A DNA stretch of 64,000 nucleotides, taken from positions 1-64,000 of the forward strand of contig CAXTRQ010000008.1 in assembly GCA_964246705.1 (NCBI GenBank), given 5' to 3'. The number at the start of each line of letters is the position of its first letter. Position 1 is the stretch's first letter. The notes beneath the pieces were generated by a model that did no database searches, had not been told where the DNA came from, and worked only from the letters and a program-made list of their open reading frames with translations. The stretch is from DASZCR01 sp964246705 (GTDB taxonomy: Bacteria; Acidobacteriota; Blastocatellia; Pyrinomonadales; Pyrinomonadaceae). The position numbers and the translations under genes were made by a program. Below are positions 1 to 9,756 of the stretch, piece after piece.

Positions 1-721
1 GCGGCGTGTCGAAGTCGTTCACCATCCCGAAATTTCCGGAGAACTGGATGACGAAGCGGTCTTGTAAGCCCTGCCCCTCGACGAAGGGGTTTCTCTCGCC
101 CGGCGCGAGAGGGCGAATTATCTCACCGTCAGCCCAGTTGTGGATGATGTCTATCCGCTCTTCGGAGCCGGGGCCGATTTTGGCTGTGACCCTCGTGTGC
201 ATACAATCGCTGAGGACGATGACGCGGTCGGCACGGGAGAGGGTAAGGCGGTTCAGGCGGTCAAGCAGCCGCGTCAGGAAGCTTCCTTCCCTGAAGGTGC
301 CGAGCGCGACGCCGACATCCGGATAGATATCCTCGACGAGCGCGATGAGCTTCATGCCTCTGAGGCGGCAAACGAGGAGCGCGAGGAGGCCGATCAGAGG
401 GGGCGTCGTGAGCGCCATCACAACGTCGTTCCGGGGCAGCGTCAGCAACTTCCAAGTCGCGCCCACGTAAAAGGTGAAGTAGTCGGCCAGCCGTCCCGTG
501 CTTGAACTCTTGCCGAAACTCGTAGCCCACGCGCGTACGACGGAGACTCCCCTATACTCTTCACGCGGCGGGAGCGCCTGGCCGCCATTGTAGCGACCGC
601 GCCCGGCCAGCCCCGTCACACTCAGCCCGCGCTCGACCAGACTTTCGGCGAGATCCGTCATCAACTGGCTGATGGCTGAGTGATCCGGGTAGAAGAATTG
701 ACTGAGGATTAAGAGGCGCAC
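1..721 (-). CDS. Glycosyltransferase family 4 (WbuB-like), 3' end beyond window
   Basis: Partial gene; about 240 codons are visible and it runs off the left edge. It starts at GTG (721-719) with AGGA about 8 nt upstream. The N-terminus reads MRLLILSQFFYPDHSAISQL, and further in are ALVEDIYPDVG, a run ending RVIVLSDCM and HNWADG. This is the usual N-terminal Rossmann half of GT4 enzymes of the WbuB/WcaI type, which transfer a sugar from a nucleotide donor to a lipid-linked acceptor at the cytoplasmic membrane. The neighbours (carbamoyltransferase, GT-C protein, second GT4) support surface polysaccharide synthesis. The specific sugar cannot be told. Confidence 0.8.
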   Translation of the reverse strand, partial: MRLLILSQFFYPDHSAISQLMTDLAESLVERGLSVTGLAGRGRYNGGQALPPREEYRGVSVVRAWATSFGKSSSTGRLADYFTFYVGATWKLLTLPRNDVVMALTTPPLIGLLALLVCRLRGMKLIALVEDIYPDVGVALGTFREGSFLTRLLDRLNRLTLSRADRVIVLSDCMHTRVTAKIGPGSEERIDIIHNWADGEIIRPLAPGERNPFVEGQGLQDRFVIQFSGNFGMVNDFDTP

Positions 722-984
722 TTCTAGTTCCTGCCTGTGTGAGATTCTGCTTTTAAGCAATCTCAGCGCGCCCCACGGTGCACCGTAAACTCTCATCAAA
801 CCGCTCGCACTAAACCCACCGTTTGGCGCGTCGCCGCCCATACCCCCGGCCCCCCAAGGAGCCGCGCCCGCCCGTCACGCAGAGGCGTTTATTTTTGTGT
901 TCGGAGTTCATTAGCTTTCGTTATCTCCCATGCCCGTCTCCTCGATTTAGGTCTTACACATAGCCGGTCACCGATACTCCATGA

Positions 985-2841
985 TCATTTCACCACTCCA
1001 GTCACGGCTTGCCCGGTTCGCGCTGGCGAGAGACGACGCGCTCCGGCCCATCCCTGACCAATTCGACGCAGGGCGTGATTACCGAGGTAGAGCACGTCCA
1101 TGCGGGTCTTCAGGAAACAGTTGATCGCGTGGCTCGGAGTACATACTATCGGCTCGTTTTCGTTAAAGGAAGTGTTCAAGACGACGGGCACTCCCGTCAA
1201 GTCGCAGAAGTCGGAGATGAGCCGATGGTAGCGCGGGTTGATTTCGCGTGAGACGGTTTGAAGCCGCCCCGAGCCGTCAACGTGTGTGACCGCCGGGATC
1301 ACGGCGCGCTTCTCCTCTTTGATCTGATAGACCATGAGCATCGTCGGCGCTGGGTGTATCTGCTCGAAGTAGTCGCCGACGCGCTCTGCGAGAATGGAGG
1401 GCGCGAATGGGCGGAACGGCTCGCGCCGCTTGATACGCTCGTTGAGTACTTCCTTTATTCGGGCGCGGCGCGGATCGGCGATGATCGAGCGGTTGCCGAG
1501 CGCGCGCGGGCCGAACTCCATGCGCCCCTGAAACCAGCCCACAATGGCTCCGTCGGCGATGTCCTGCGCCGCACGCCGCGAGGTTTCCCTCTCCGTGTAG
1601 CTTTCGTAGGCGTGGCCGCCCCGCTCCAATTCTACACGGATCTCTTCGTCGGAAAACTCGGGGCCGGTGTAAGCGCCCTCCATCACGAACGAGCGGGGGC
1701 GGTCGAGTATTCCGTTATAGATGTGGAAGCAGACGCCGATGGCCGTCCCGCTGTCGCCCGCTGCGGGCTGCACGAAGACGCGCTTGAAGGGCGTATGCAA
1801 AAGTATCTTACCGTTCATCACCGAGTTGAGCGCGACGCCGCCAGAGAGACCTAGATTCGTAAGGCCGGTCTGCTCGTGCAGGTGATTGAGAATGTGAAAG
1901 CCGACCTCCTCAAGCCTCTGCTGAAGGCTCGCGGCGATGTCGCATTCGCGCTTCGTTAGAGGCTCGCCCGGCAGGCGCGCTGCCCCGAAACGCTTGACGT
2001 ACTCGTCAGAGAAGATGCGTCCGATGACGGGCGATCCCTCTTCCCAATTCATCTCAACGCCCCCCGTGTGGTGCCGGAAGTAGTCGAGGTTCAGGCGAAA
2101 GCGCCCGCCCTTCTCAGTCCGAATCATATCGCGGAACTCATCCGCGTACCTTGGCACCCCGTAGGGCGCGAGACCCATGACCTTCCCTTCGTCCCCGTAA
2201 TGTGGAAAGCCTATGAACTGCGTCGTCGCCGTATAGATGATGCCAGCCGAGTGCGGATACTCTACCTGACTTAAAACCTTAACCGAGTTGCCCTGCCCTA
2301 CGCCACACATCGTCGAGATGAAATCACCGAATCCATCGAGCGAGAGCAGCGCCGCCCGCTCGAACGGTGATACGAAAAAGGAACTTGCCAGATGCGCTCT
2401 GTGGTGCTCGACGTAGTGGAACTTCGCCTTCAAGCTTTTCCTTTCGACGCCGAGACGACTCGCCATCTCCGCCTTGAGATCGCGCACCTTCGCCGCGTTT
2501 GCGATGCGCTCGTTGATGGCTCCGAAGATGCTCCGCCCCCCTTGCTCCGAGGCGGAACCGATCTTATTACTCGTACCGAGACTCTTCGCCGACTGCGCCA
2601 CAGCGTAGAGAATCTTCCGAGGCAGATGCGCCGCAGGGTTACGCGAGATGCCGATGTGCTCCACCTCCGCGAGAGAAATGCCGGCGGCAGCTAGACAGTA
2701 CGTAATCGCGTCAGCCGGGAACCCCGCGCAGTGCTTGTGCCGGTTGAAGCGTTCCTCCTCGGCGGCGGCCACTAACTCGCCGTCGCAAACGATGGCCGCC
2801 GAGGCGTCACCGTGGTATGCGTTAATGCCGAGAATATACAA
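985..2841 (-). CDS. Carbamoyltransferase, NodU/CmcH/TobZ family
   Basis: 618 aa, full length for the family. The start is TTG with a purine-rich AAGGGGAAAGGGC directly upstream; no in-frame ATG fits better. The N-terminal half is a Kae1-like ASKHA fold with GINAYHGDASAA and EEERFNRHKHCAGFP, the early GDAS and EEERF motifs typical of NodU proteins. The C-terminal half is the carbamoyltransferase C domain with GRMEFGPRALGNRSI and VVLNTSFNENEPIVC. These enzymes transfer a carbamoyl group from carbamoyl phosphate, via carbamoyl-adenylate, to a hydroxyl, here probably on a polysaccharide sugar given the glycosyltransferase neighbours. The acceptor is unknown. Confidence 0.9.
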   Translation of the reverse strand: MYILGINAYHGDASAAIVCDGELVAAAEEERFNRHKHCAGFPADAITYCLAAAGISLAEVEHIGISRNPAAHLPRKILYAVAQSAKSLGTSNKIGSASEQGGRSIFGAINERIANAAKVRDLKAEMASRLGVERKSLKAKFHYVEHHRAHLASSFFVSPFERAALLSLDGFGDFISTMCGVGQGNSVKVLSQVEYPHSAGIIYTATTQFIGFPHYGDEGKVMGLAPYGVPRYADEFRDMIRTEKGGRFRLNLDYFRHHTGGVEMNWEEGSPVIGRIFSDEYVKRFGAARLPGEPLTKRECDIAASLQQRLEEVGFHILNHLHEQTGLTNLGLSGGVALNSVMNGKILLHTPFKRVFVQPAAGDSGTAIGVCFHIYNGILDRPRSFVMEGAYTGPEFSDEEIRVELERGGHAYESYTERETSRRAAQDIADGAIVGWFQGRMEFGPRALGNRSIIADPRRARIKEVLNERIKRREPFRPFAPSILAERVGDYFEQIHPAPTMLMVYQIKEEKRAVIPAVTHVDGSGRLQTVSREINPRYHRLISDFCDLTGVPVVLNTSFNENEPIVCTPSHAINCFLKTRMDVLYLGNHALRRIGQGWAGARRLSPARTGQAVTGVVK

Positions 2842-2886
2842 GCCCTTTCCCCTTCACTCACCAGCCATTGAGATCACGAGCATTTC

Positions 2887-3081
2887 TCAAGATAACTTTT
2901 GCGAGATGGCCTTCTCCAAAACTAAAAACCGGACTAGGAAATTGGTGGCCAAATACGCCCTCATTGCGAGCGCCAGCCCGGTCAGGCCGTATCTGAAGAA
3001 AACCGCCTCCTGCGAAAGCCGGGAGATCAGGAATGAGTCTTTCGCGGCCCGGTGCGGTGATGCCGATGTCGAGGATGACAA
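2887..3081 (-). CDS. Possible small hydrophobic protein (unknown)
   Basis: A 64-codon ORF starting at TTG, 2 nt after the stop of the upstream membrane protein, which is compatible with translational coupling. Residues about 28-55 are hydrophobic with interspersed Arg (RYGLTGLALAMRAY... NFLVRFLVLEK) and could form one membrane helix. No recognised family and no clear Shine-Dalgarno sequence. It may be chance. Confidence 0.25.
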   Translation of the reverse strand: MSSSTSASPHRAAKDSFLISRLSQEAVFFRYGLTGLALAMRAYLATNFLVRFLVLEKAISQKLS

Positions 3082-3083
3082 AG

Positions 3084-4973
3084 TTACTCGGCCTCGGCCA
3101 TCACAACATTCTGGCCCTCGCCGATACGAAGCGTAATTTTAGAGATTTCGCGCAAGTTGAGATTCTTCCACTCGGCGGTGCTCCGGCGTCTAACTTCCAC
3201 CCGTAGGTCCCACACCACGGACTGCTCCTCCGGCCTGAATCTGATCTTAACCGTTTCGCCGTTGAATAATTTGTCTTGACCGAGAACATTCTCCTCCCAA
3301 CCTGCCGAATCGTGCGGAGAGACGTAAACCGCACGAATCGTTGAGCCGGTAAGATTGATGAGAGTGAAATCCAGCGCCCCGGTTGACGCAACTGCCGAAC
3401 CGCCGCACGACGCGCAAGCAGCGCAGGCGACGACGCACACTGACATCACGATGGCCGCCAATCTTCTATTCGCTCTTTGAACTCCGGCCTCATTTCGTGA
3501 CAAGCTCTCCGACGGTTTACCTTGCGGCGGGACAGACCGCCCCGCCCTCCGCCTCGCCAAGATGCTTTCCAAACCCTTCACGCCCAGAATAATCAGCAAT
3601 ATCCAGAAGAGATAGCGTATTCTGTACAGCGTGCCGACGTTGGAGACGACCAGACCGAGCGCAGTTACTCCGAACGCGGAGATTGATAACAGCAACCAAT
3701 TAGCGAGATCGCGCGGCGCACGCCAGAGAGTCAAGAGCGCCAGCAACTCGCACAGATACATGAGCAAAGTTTCCGCGCCGGACAATAACCTTCCCGCGCT
3801 GCCCACACGCTTGCCAGCACCGACCCACATGTCGGGAAAGGGTGCCCAGAGTCCGATTGCAAGGGCGCGCGGCAGATAAAGAAGCAGGTCTTTGAAGTTC
3901 TTAAACTCGACATTACGATCTATTGAGGAACCAGACTCCGGGTAACTGATGTTGAAATTATAACGAGTGGCACCGATTCTCTGGGCGACAGTTTCAGCCG
4001 ATTCGGACAGCCATGGCGCGTAAGTTGAAGGCGTCTTCGTCTTGAAGGAGGTGCGCCCCCCATAGGAGATCAACGTGGATAATTGCTTTCCGTCAACGGC
4101 GCTAGATTTGTTTGAACCGCTCTGGTCAGAAGGGTATCGTTTGAGCTTCTGATTAGTGGCGGTCAGGTAAAAAGCGGTGGGCACTGCCACGGTCAAGATC
4201 AGCGCAGGGCAGATCAGATTCCAGTACAGCACGCGCCTTTCGAGTAACTGGCGGACGATCAGGCAACCAAACCCGAAGAAGACGATGACGAAGATGAACC
4301 CTGAGAACTTTATGCGGATGAGCAGGAGCAACCCCGCCGTGACTGCCAACGCCGCCCCTGAGATGACAGCCTTGCTCCAACTGTAGGTTCTCGTCAGCCA
4401 CGTCATCACAATCAGGATCAAGGCGAGAGCGGCGGCGATGAAAGGGGGGTCTTTTAAAAACTGCATGGTGTGCAGGAGAAAAGTCGGCCACAGCGCGACG
4501 ATCCCCGCCGCGAACAGGCCGATTCGCTTGCTGCCCATTTCACGTCCGAGCATCATGACGAGGCTCAGGATCGCGACGTAACAGAAAAGATTGAATGGCT
4601 CCGCGCTCAGGATGCTGTAACCGAGGAGACGACCAAAGATGGCGAACTCAAGGGAGAGCACTTTAACGTGCGCGTGCTCGGTTTCTGCGGTCTCTGTTCC
4701 GGGGTCGCTTGCATTCAGGAGACCTGACAGACCGAGCGCCTCCCGCCGGTAGTCGTAGCTGTCCTTGGCGAAGGACTCCATGATCCCGTCGCGGTCAACA
4801 AGGATCGGGGCGACCTGCGCCCGACCGACCACGAACAAGCCCGCCGCTAATACGACATGGAGCAGTGCCGCCCCGACAATCAGACGCCACCCGCGCGATG
4901 AGAAGAGGTCAAGTCGCTGGCCTCTAAGTCGCAGTCTCTCGTTGATGATGCGCTTGATTGAGCTATTTTCCAT
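3084..4973 (-). CDS. Polytopic membrane protein, GT-C/ArnT-like, with extra C-terminal domain
   Basis: 629 aa; ATG start with AGGGGA upstream. The first ~480 residues hold about ten hydrophobic segments, with an acidic loop after TM1 (VDRDG... DSYDYRREA) of the kind found in GT-C glycosyltransferases, which use polyprenyl-phosphate sugars on the periplasmic face. A second hydrophobic, Cys/Ala-rich signal-like segment (AAIVMSVCVVACAACASC) follows around residue 510. The last ~100 residues form a separate soluble domain (FTLINLTGSTIRAVYVSPHD, then a beta-rich stretch). The acidic loop and the location between glycosyltransferases support sugar or oligosaccharide transfer, but no catalytic motif is certain. 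Confidence 0.6.
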   Translation of the reverse strand: MENSSIKRIINERLRLRGQRLDLFSSRGWRLIVGAALLHVVLAAGLFVVGRAQVAPILVDRDGIMESFAKDSYDYRREALGLSGLLNASDPGTETAETEHAHVKVLSLEFAIFGRLLGYSILSAEPFNLFCYVAILSLVMMLGREMGSKRIGLFAAGIVALWPTFLLHTMQFLKDPPFIAAALALILIVMTWLTRTYSWSKAVISGAALAVTAGLLLLIRIKFSGFIFVIVFFGFGCLIVRQLLERRVLYWNLICPALILTVAVPTAFYLTATNQKLKRYPSDQSGSNKSSAVDGKQLSTLISYGGRTSFKTKTPSTYAPWLSESAETVAQRIGATRYNFNISYPESGSSIDRNVEFKNFKDLLLYLPRALAIGLWAPFPDMWVGAGKRVGSAGRLLSGAETLLMYLCELLALLTLWRAPRDLANWLLLSISAFGVTALGLVVSNVGTLYRIRYLFWILLIILGVKGLESILARRRAGRSVPPQGKPSESLSRNEAGVQRANRRLAAIVMSVCVVACAACASCGGSAVASTGALDFTLINLTGSTIRAVYVSPHDSAGWEENVLGQDKLFNGETVKIRFRPEEQSVVWDLRVEVRRRSTAEWKNLNLREISKITLRIGEGQNVVMAEAE

Positions 4974-5197
4974 TCTGCTGTCCCCTATCTCAGGAGCGGT
5001 GCCAAATGAGTTTAGTTGCGGCAGGTCAAGTGTGCCTCGATGAAGACAACTTTCGCTTCACAACGAGCGGCCACTTGTATCAGCGCCGTGGCGATGATCA
5101 CCCGACCTTTCGCCGTGAGGAACTCGACCGTCTTTCCCTCATTAAGCCGTACTGCTGCGGCGTGATGAGTAAGTCGTCTCCGCACCGCCGATTGCTT

Positions 5198-6346
5198 TCA
5201 GGCCAATTCGCGCCTTAAATGGATGATCTCCTCTAAGAATGAAAAAGTCTCGTTGGCACAGCGTTCCCATGTGTATCGCCGAGCCTGCTCGGATGAACTC
5301 AAAGAGTATTTTTCTCTCGCCTCCGGCGAAACGATCAATTGCTCTAAGGCAGCCGCTATTTCTTCAGAATCTTCAGGATTGAAATAGATGCCGCCATCGC
5401 CCAGAATGTTCGGCATCGGGCTTTTATTTGAGCAGGCGATGGGCAGACCGGCGTTCATAGCTTCCAGCAGTATGCTCGGTAGATTCTCGCAACTAGACGC
5501 GAAGACGAAAGCGTCCGAGCGTGAGTAGATCATCGGCAACTCGGCATGAGAAATCGGGCCACGGTAATGAATATAATCCTCTGCCTTTAGGCGCTCGACG
5601 ACTCTCCGCAGGCGCTTCAGAGATGCCGGGCGCGCTTGCCCGACGAGTTCTAAGGTAACAGGGACACCCTTTCGCACTAACTTTGTAACTGCCTCGGCGA
5701 CATGCCAATGATGTTTGTAAGCGTCTACCGTCGAAACGTATAACAACTTAAACGGCGCACTTTTCGAATAAGCACCCAGTTCCTTCTGCGCCTTCAGGGG
5801 CGCGCGGAATCGTCCCGAAACGCCGTGAGGAATAACCGCGTAGGGGCCGTTGAGTGTTCCCACCTGCTCGATGATGTGCCTTCGCGCGTAATCGTTTAGA
5901 AAAATCGTCCCGGCGGCATTGCGAAAGGTTCTCGCCTGACTGAGGCGCAGCAGTAAGAACTTGAACGGCATTACAGACAGGCCGTAGAGCCTTACTTGAG
6001 AAGGAGTGAAGGGCAGCATATTGCGTGACATGGTGACGAAGGGGCGGAAGTCACCGAGATACGTGCCGCCGGGAACGAACAATAGATCACAAGCCGCCTT
6101 TCGAGCTAAACGCGATAATTTCGTCTGCTGCCATAAGACTCGCACGGGGAGAGGCCCGTCCAATATCGGCTCATAAACGCTCTCCAGCCACTTGCGCTCC
6201 GGCAAACGGCCCAGAATCTCTTTCCCCCCCCAGACGAAAACGCGCGTTATGGCGTGCATTTCGGGACGCGCGACACTTAATAGCTCTGATAGATGTGTGA
6301 GACTTCCCCCGCTTCGGAGATTGGAAGCGTCAATGCCTATCTGCAT
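5198..6346 (-). CDS. Glycosyltransferase family 4 (GT-B)
   Basis: 382 aa with start MQIGIDASNLRSGGSLTHL; GGAG lies 5 nt before this ATG, so the eight extra upstream codons of the longer reading frame are not used. The N-terminal donor/acceptor Rossmann domain has the GGSLTHL loop. The C-terminal GT4 domain has FKLLYVSTVDAYKHHWHVAE, then YSRSDAFVFASSCENLPSILLEAMNAG, whose E...E residues bind the nucleotide sugar. It ends the polysaccharide gene group on this side; an IS element begins about 120 bp upstream of the start codon. Confidence 0.88.
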   Translation of the reverse strand: MQIGIDASNLRSGGSLTHLSELLSVARPEMHAITRVFVWGGKEILGRLPERKWLESVYEPILDGPLPVRVLWQQTKLSRLARKAACDLLFVPGGTYLGDFRPFVTMSRNMLPFTPSQVRLYGLSVMPFKFLLLRLSQARTFRNAAGTIFLNDYARRHIIEQVGTLNGPYAVIPHGVSGRFRAPLKAQKELGAYSKSAPFKLLYVSTVDAYKHHWHVAEAVTKLVRKGVPVTLELVGQARPASLKRLRRVVERLKAEDYIHYRGPISHAELPMIYSRSDAFVFASSCENLPSILLEAMNAGLPIACSNKSPMPNILGDGGIYFNPEDSEEIAAALEQLIVSPEAREKYSLSSSEQARRYTWERCANETFSFLEEIIHLRRELA

Positions 6347-6468
6347 ACAACTCCGCCTTGAATAGTTCAAGCAGTGCGTTCATCAGATTGTTATTTATTT
6401 CAGGAGAGTATAGCACACGTGCGACAGGCATCGCGGCTATGTTACGATTTCTTTGGCGCGCACCGGGT

Positions 6469-7681
6469 TGAGGTAGGCTACGAAAAGTGGACGCCATCAA
6501 GCGATGGAATTAGCATTTTGATGGGAGGAGTCCACGATGGAGATGTTACCCAGACAAGTTTATACCAACGAGTTCCGCCAGCAAGCCGTCGAGATGATTA
6601 CACGCGATGGCTTGAGTATCGCCGAAGCGGCGCGCCGCTTGGCCATCGCGCCCCGTCGCGCGGTGACGGACGCGCAGGCCGAGTTGTCGCGGCTGCGGCG
6701 TGAGGTAGCCGAACTGCGAATGGAGCGCGACATTCTAAAAAATCGGCGGCGTACTTTCCCGGCGAGTCGCGGTAAAGTACGCGCTGATGAAAAAGCTGCG
6801 ACGAGAGTACCCGGTGCGTCTTTTATGTTGCGTGTGGTAGGTCTCTCGGAGCGGCTACTATGCATGGCTCACAAGAGAGCCATCGCCGAGAGCGCGGCGA
6901 CATGCGCGGTTATGCGTCGCGGCGCAGGCGGCGCACGCGCTCAACTTACGGCGCGCTGCGTTGGCAGCGTAAACTCGCGGCGGACGGCTTCATTGTCACT
7001 CTCAGTGCGGTCGAAAGCGTGCGGCGCGAACCGGGCTTGCGGTGCGTGCGGAAGCAGAAGCGATTTCGAGTGACGACCACGGACTCAAGCCACAGGTTGC
7101 CGGGCGCGCCCAACTTGCCGGGGCAATCTTTCACGGCGATACGACCTAATGAAGTCTGGACTTCAGACATCACGATGTGCCGACCGCGGAAGGATGGCTT
7201 TATCTGGCGGCGATCAAAGACCTGTTCGCCAGTGAGATCGTCGGGCGCAGCTTTGGGCAGAGAATGACGACTAATTTGGTGGTGCGGGCGTTGGCGCAAG
7301 CGGTTAGGGCGCGCCACCCGGCAAAGGGTCTGATTCATCACTCTGACCTCGGCTCGCGGTATTGCAGCCACGTAGTATCAGGCGTTGTTAGCTCAACACG
7401 AGATGTGGGTGACAATGAGCCGCAAGGGTAACTGTTATGACAACGCGCCCATAGAGAGTTTCTGGGGAACGCTGAAAACAGAACTCGTGCATCGTCGCAG
7501 CTACCAGTCGCGGGCGGAGGCCGAGCGCGAGATCACAGAGTACATTGATTTGTTCTACAACCGACAGCGGCGGCAGACACGGCTCGGCTACTTGTCGCCG
7601 GCCGCCTATCCGCAACAGTTCATGCGGCAGCGAGCCGCAGCATGAACGTCACTTGGCGTCCACTATTGACGCCCCACCTCA
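6469..7681 (+). mobile_element. Decayed IS3-family insertion sequence
   Basis: A 1,213-bp element bounded by imperfect inverted repeats. The left end (6469-6496) starts TGAGGTAGGC and ends AGTGGACGCCA; the right end (reverse complement of 7654-7681) starts TGAGGTGGGG and ends AGTGGACGCCA. Over 28 aligned positions 21 match. The termini are TG...CA as expected for IS3. No clear target-site duplication: the flanking triplets differ. The transposase inside is broken, so the copy is inactive. Confidence 0.8.
6537..7645 (+). pseudogene. IS3-family transposase (OrfA/OrfB), frameshifted
   Basis: OrfA begins MEMLPRQVYTNEFRQQAVEM (HTH_Tnp_1 type) but loses about two dozen residues after RRLAIAP, resuming at AVTDAQAELSRLRREVAELR, the leucine-zipper region. 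OrfB pieces lie in different frames: an HTH_21-like region around 6860-7020, the first DDE Asp in TSDIT (about 7160), a second Asp in HHSDLGSRYCS (about 7340) and the Glu in NCYDNAPIESFWGTLKTELV (about 7430-7490). At least three frame changes separate them. All three catalytic residues can still be recognised, so decay is by indels and is fairly recent. Confidence 0.85.
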
Positions 7682-7985
7682 CGCCCGTCGAGATTTTGAG
7701 TTTATACAGATCGTGCCACGCCGGGTCACGGTCATTTAGGCCGACGTAGACTGCGTCCGGCTCGGTGCGCGGCACGTTGTAACCTATGGTTCTGACCTTC
7801 TCCGAATTGGTTAGATTTCACGCGGCGGGGACTTCCGCCCCGCTCGGCGGTTGCTCATTAGGGTTGACGGCGTAGAGGTTGAATTTCTCGTTGCCCCCTT
7901 ATCCTTTATCGTTGAGGTCTGGACACATTTGAAAAATTAAGCGAGTGGTCACAAGTTCACCTCGTGTGAGAGCATTGTTTCTGCG

Positions 7986-9107
7986 ATGAATCAAAACTCT
8001 CTTTCCACTTGCCTCGGCGAGTATATCAGCCTCGTTTTGCCTGACGCACATGGACATCAACAGAAAGCCGTCTGTGATTTCGTGCTCGCGCTCCTCAACG
8101 TCCGGACGTGCTGCCAAGCAGTGCTTGCTAGATTCTTTGAGAACTTCGAGGCGACCAGTAAACGTCTCTCTCGCCTGCTCCACAACGGACGGCTTGAGAC
8201 CGAAGAGTTGGCGCTCTCGCATGCCCGTGCGCTGGTCGGGCGTCTGCCCGTGGAAGGTTATGTGCGCCTCGCGCTCGATTGGACGGTTGAAGACTCGCAG
8301 CATCTGCTGGTCGCTTCTCTCAACGTTGGGCGGTGCGGCGTCCCGCTCTACTGGCGCGCCTATCGTGACGCGGAACTAAAAAGGCGGATGAGCATGTATG
8401 AGCGCGAGTTCGTCCGTGCACTCTTTGCCGATGTTTTGTGTGGCGTGGCCCGGTGATGCTTTGTACTGACGGCAGACCGATGGTTCGCCGATGTCGCTTT
8501 GCTCGATTTGCTCAATGAACTTGGTGTTTCTTATGTGATCCGCACCAAATCGAACTACACGGTGCGGGTCGAAGACAGATGGCGCATTCTCGACTCCTTG
8601 CGCTGGACGAAGAATCAGCGCAGACGGGCATGGGGACGAGTCTGGTACACGGCGGACGACCCGCGACACCTTTTTCTGGTGCAGACGCGAGCGCGCGATC
8701 AGCACGGGCGGTGGGGCATCTGGCACTTGTTGTCGAACCGCAACTTGTCGGCTGATGGGATGGCGCAAGAGTACGCGCGGCGCTTCACCTGTGAAGAAGG
8801 CTTTCGTGACGCGAAATGCCTGCGTTGCCTCAAAGCATGGACGCAGGTGTTTACGCTGGTGGCGATGGCCGTCGCTGTCCTGACGAAAATGGGCTGCGTA
8901 CTTCAATCGGAGGCGCGACGTGATAGTTGGTTGCGGCGAGTGCGCTCGCGCCGCACGGCACGCTCTGAGTTGAGCATGCTCAAAAGCGTCGTTGAACTGC
9001 TCATGCGTGATGACAGCCTGTGGCAGTTGCTTGATCATCAAAGTAAGCTCAACTTGGAAGCCGTTTTATGGATGTGTCAGACTTCAGCCCTTATCGTTAA
9101 CGAATAA
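7986..9107 (+). pseudogene. IS4-like DDE transposase interrupted by one in-frame TGA
   Basis: A reading frame of about 373 codons, open except for a TGA at 8454-8456 (CGG TGA TGC). Upstream of it the protein has ALDWTVEDSQHLLVASLNVG, with the first catalytic Asp. After it comes VLTADRWFADVALLDLL, with the second Asp, then YVIRTKSNY and YARRFTCEEGFRDAK, with the catalytic Glu of the IS4-type YREK-like motif. Possible ends: TGAAAAATT-containing inverted sequences near 7922-7945 and 9110-9133, weakly matched. The element lies immediately upstream of the sigma-factor gene. Family assignment within the IS4 superfamily is uncertain. Confidence 0.7.
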
Positions 9108-9183
9108 AATAAATTTTTCAGTGTTGTTAATAATCCGCTGCGGGGCGCGTTATATGTGTAGTGACGGTGTGAAGGAGAACGAC

Positions 9184-9756
9184 GTGCAATCAATTGCAGC
9201 TACCACGACCCGCTTGAGGGCCGTCCCCACGGCGGAGGGGGCGGGCGAACTTGAGAGACTCTTCCGCGATCACCACGAGCAGGTTTTCCGCGTCGCGTAT
9301 CGCATCACGGGAAGTGTGACGGACGCGGAGGACGTTCTTCAGACAATCTTTTTACGTCTGGCCTCGAACGCCGAGACGCCCGATCTTGCGCCAAATCCGG
9401 CGGGCTACCTGCATCGCGCCGCCGTCAACGCCGCGCTCGACCTCGTGCGCGGGCGCGGGCGGGCGCGCTTGGTTTCGTTCGATTCGGTGGAATCCACGCA
9501 GGAGTTGAAAAACCAGAACTTCGATCCGGAGGAGGAGCACGCCGACCGCGAGTTGCGCGCGCTCTTGCGCCATGCAGTTGCGAAGCTCGGCGAGCGCGCC
9601 GCGACCGTCTTCGCGCTGCGCTACTTTGAAGGCTACGACAACAACGGAATCGCCGAACTCCTCGGCACTTCGCCAATGGTCGTCGCCGTCACACTTCACC
9701 GCGCGCGCACGCGCCTCCGCCGTGAGATCGGACAGTTTTTGGAGAAACAATCATGA
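9184..9756 (+). CDS. ECF RNA polymerase sigma factor (RpoE type)
   Basis: 190 aa. The start is GTG at 9184 with AAGGAG 6 nt upstream; the in-frame upstream extension belongs to IS sequence. Sigma70 region 2 is LERLFRDHHEQVFRVAYRIT and the following DAEDVLQTIFLRL. Region 4 is LGERAATVFALRYFEGYDNN, then IAELLGTSPMVVAVTLHRAR, the -35-binding helix-turn-helix. It overlaps the next gene by 4 nt (ATGA), whose product carries an anti-sigma zinc finger, so the pair is probably a sigma/anti-sigma switch. The signal is unknown. Confidence 0.92.
   Translation: MQSIAATTTRLRAVPTAEGAGELERLFRDHHEQVFRVAYRITGSVTDAEDVLQTIFLRLASNAETPDLAPNPAGYLHRAAVNAALDLVRGRGRARLVSFDSVESTQELKNQNFDPEEEHADRELRALLRHAVAKLGERAATVFALRYFEGYDNNGIAELLGTSPMVVAVTLHRARTRLRREIGQFLEKQS

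Noticed and set aside
6..530. Open frames on both strands (e.g. 140-505 plus, 261-530 minus)
   Set aside because: They are shadows of the GTG-started minus-strand glycosyltransferase that covers 1-721 in another frame with clear GT4 motifs.
6460..7690. Target-site duplication of the IS3 element
   Set aside because: Flanking triplets at 6466-6468 and 7682-7684 do not match, so none is claimed.
8454..8456. TGA as selenocysteine or programmed read-through in the IS4-like transposase
   Set aside because: No selenocysteine-insertion structure or slippery sequence was evident and three other IS copies nearby are decayed, so a nonsense mutation is simpler.
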